From positions 1 through 6,271 of the forward strand of contig JAJQET010000018.1 of assembly GCA_021201515.1 (NCBI GenBank): a stretch of 6,271 bases of DNA, given 5' to 3'. The stretch comes from Clostridiales bacterium (GTDB lineage: Bacteria > Bacillota > Clostridia > Oscillospirales > Oscillospiraceae). Shown piece after piece: positions 6,130-6,271 of the stretch. Each line of letters begins with the position of its first letter. Within the stretch, counting starts at the first letter, position 1. The notes beneath the pieces were generated by a model. The model did no database searches and was not told the DNA's origin. It worked only from the letters and a program-made list of their open reading frames with translations. A program made the translations under genes and the position numbers.

Positions 6130-6160
6130 GGGCAGACCTTTGGGGGTCTGTCCTTTATTT
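6130..6160 (+). terminator. Riboswitch-controlled intrinsic terminator
   Basis: GGGCAGACC (6130-6138) pairs with GGTCTGTCC (6145-6153), 9 bp with one G-U pair, around a six-base loop, followed by TTTATTT at 6154-6160. It lies between the glycine aptamers and the symporter start, so it is the natural output of the switch. Its 3' arm and the first T residues can instead pair with aptamer 2. Confidence 0.85.
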
Positions 6161-6221
6161 ATACTGTCCGCAATCCGGTGGGCAGAGGCGAGGACACAGA
6201 AACGGAAAGAGAGGATTCCCC

Positions 6222-6271
6222 ATGATTGAACTGATTACCAACATCAACAGCGCTGTGAACAACGTGGTTTG
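6222..6271 (+). CDS. AGCS-family sodium:alanine/glycine symporter (5' fragment)
   Basis: The visible 16 complete codons read MIELITNINSAVNNVV and run off the window. This matches the usual amino terminus of the AGCS (alanine/glycine:cation symporter) family, where a short helix with an N-S-A-V-N-N segment precedes the first membrane span. A ribosome site, AGAGAGG at 6208-6214, stands 7 bases before the ATG. These integral membrane proteins import small neutral amino acids with sodium. The tandem glycine riboswitch immediately upstream is a known arrangement for this family and supports both the identity and glycine as the relevant substrate. With so few residues the call leans on context. No gene symbol is given because family members are named inconsistently. 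Confidence 0.8.
   Translation, partial: MIELITNINSAVNNVV

Larger units (their letters stand above)
5611..6221. other. Divergent control region between lysA and the symporter gene
   Basis: This 611-base gap contains the leftward lysA promoter, a G+C-rich hairpin near 5754-5785, the rightward riboswitch promoter, two glycine aptamers, an expression platform with terminator, and the symporter ribosome site. Several open frames cross it on both strands. They lie over the structured RNA and promoters, have no supporting ribosome sites, and are not called. Confidence 0.8.

Noticed and set aside
5969..6229. 86-codon rightward open frame across the riboswitch
   Set aside because: It lies over aptamer 2 and the terminator and overlaps the symporter start. 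The sequence is explained fully by structured RNA.

Overview
The window looks like chromosomal DNA from a GC-rich Clostridia-type Firmicute, most plausibly a gut Oscillospiraceae relative. The reasons are strong AGGAGG-like ribosome sites, sigma-A type promoters in AT-rich gaps, intrinsic terminators with U-tracts, GC-ending codons throughout, and a decarboxylase sequence of a kind I associate with Clostridia. The taxonomic call is inference. I see no mobile element, CRISPR array, rRNA or tRNA.

Layout, left to right. (1) Positions 1-14 hold the first codons of a leftward gene with a clear ribosome site and its own promoter (105-134). (2) A divergent intergenic region (15-438) also carries a leftward terminator-like hairpin (212-250) and the promoter of the next gene. 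(3) A cytoplasmic family 3 glycoside hydrolase (439-2676, +) ends in a strong double-hairpin terminator. (4) A cytoplasmic family 43 glycoside hydrolase (2811-4250, +) follows. It has a good ribosome site but no visible promoter of its own, so it probably depends on readthrough. (5) A strong hairpin with a T6 tract separates it from a convergent PLP-dependent decarboxylase of the diaminopimelate decarboxylase type (4342-5610, -, lysA), which has a near-consensus promoter. (6) Diverging from lysA is a consensus promoter driving a tandem glycine riboswitch with a textbook kink-turn (about 5863-6062), an expression platform with an intrinsic terminator (6130-6160), and the start of an AGCS-family sodium:amino-acid symporter gene (6222 to the window end).

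Functionally, the two hydrolases form a small intracellular saccharide-degrading unit, probably acting on hemicellulose-derived oligosaccharides or glycosides imported by transporters outside the window. The right half concerns amino acids: lysine synthesis and glycine/alanine uptake. The most informative signal is a 10-bp perfect complementarity between the conserved 3' core of glycine aptamer 2 and the 3' arm plus U-tract of the terminator. It predicts that glycine binding turns the transporter off. I did not find a system that looks wholly undescribed.
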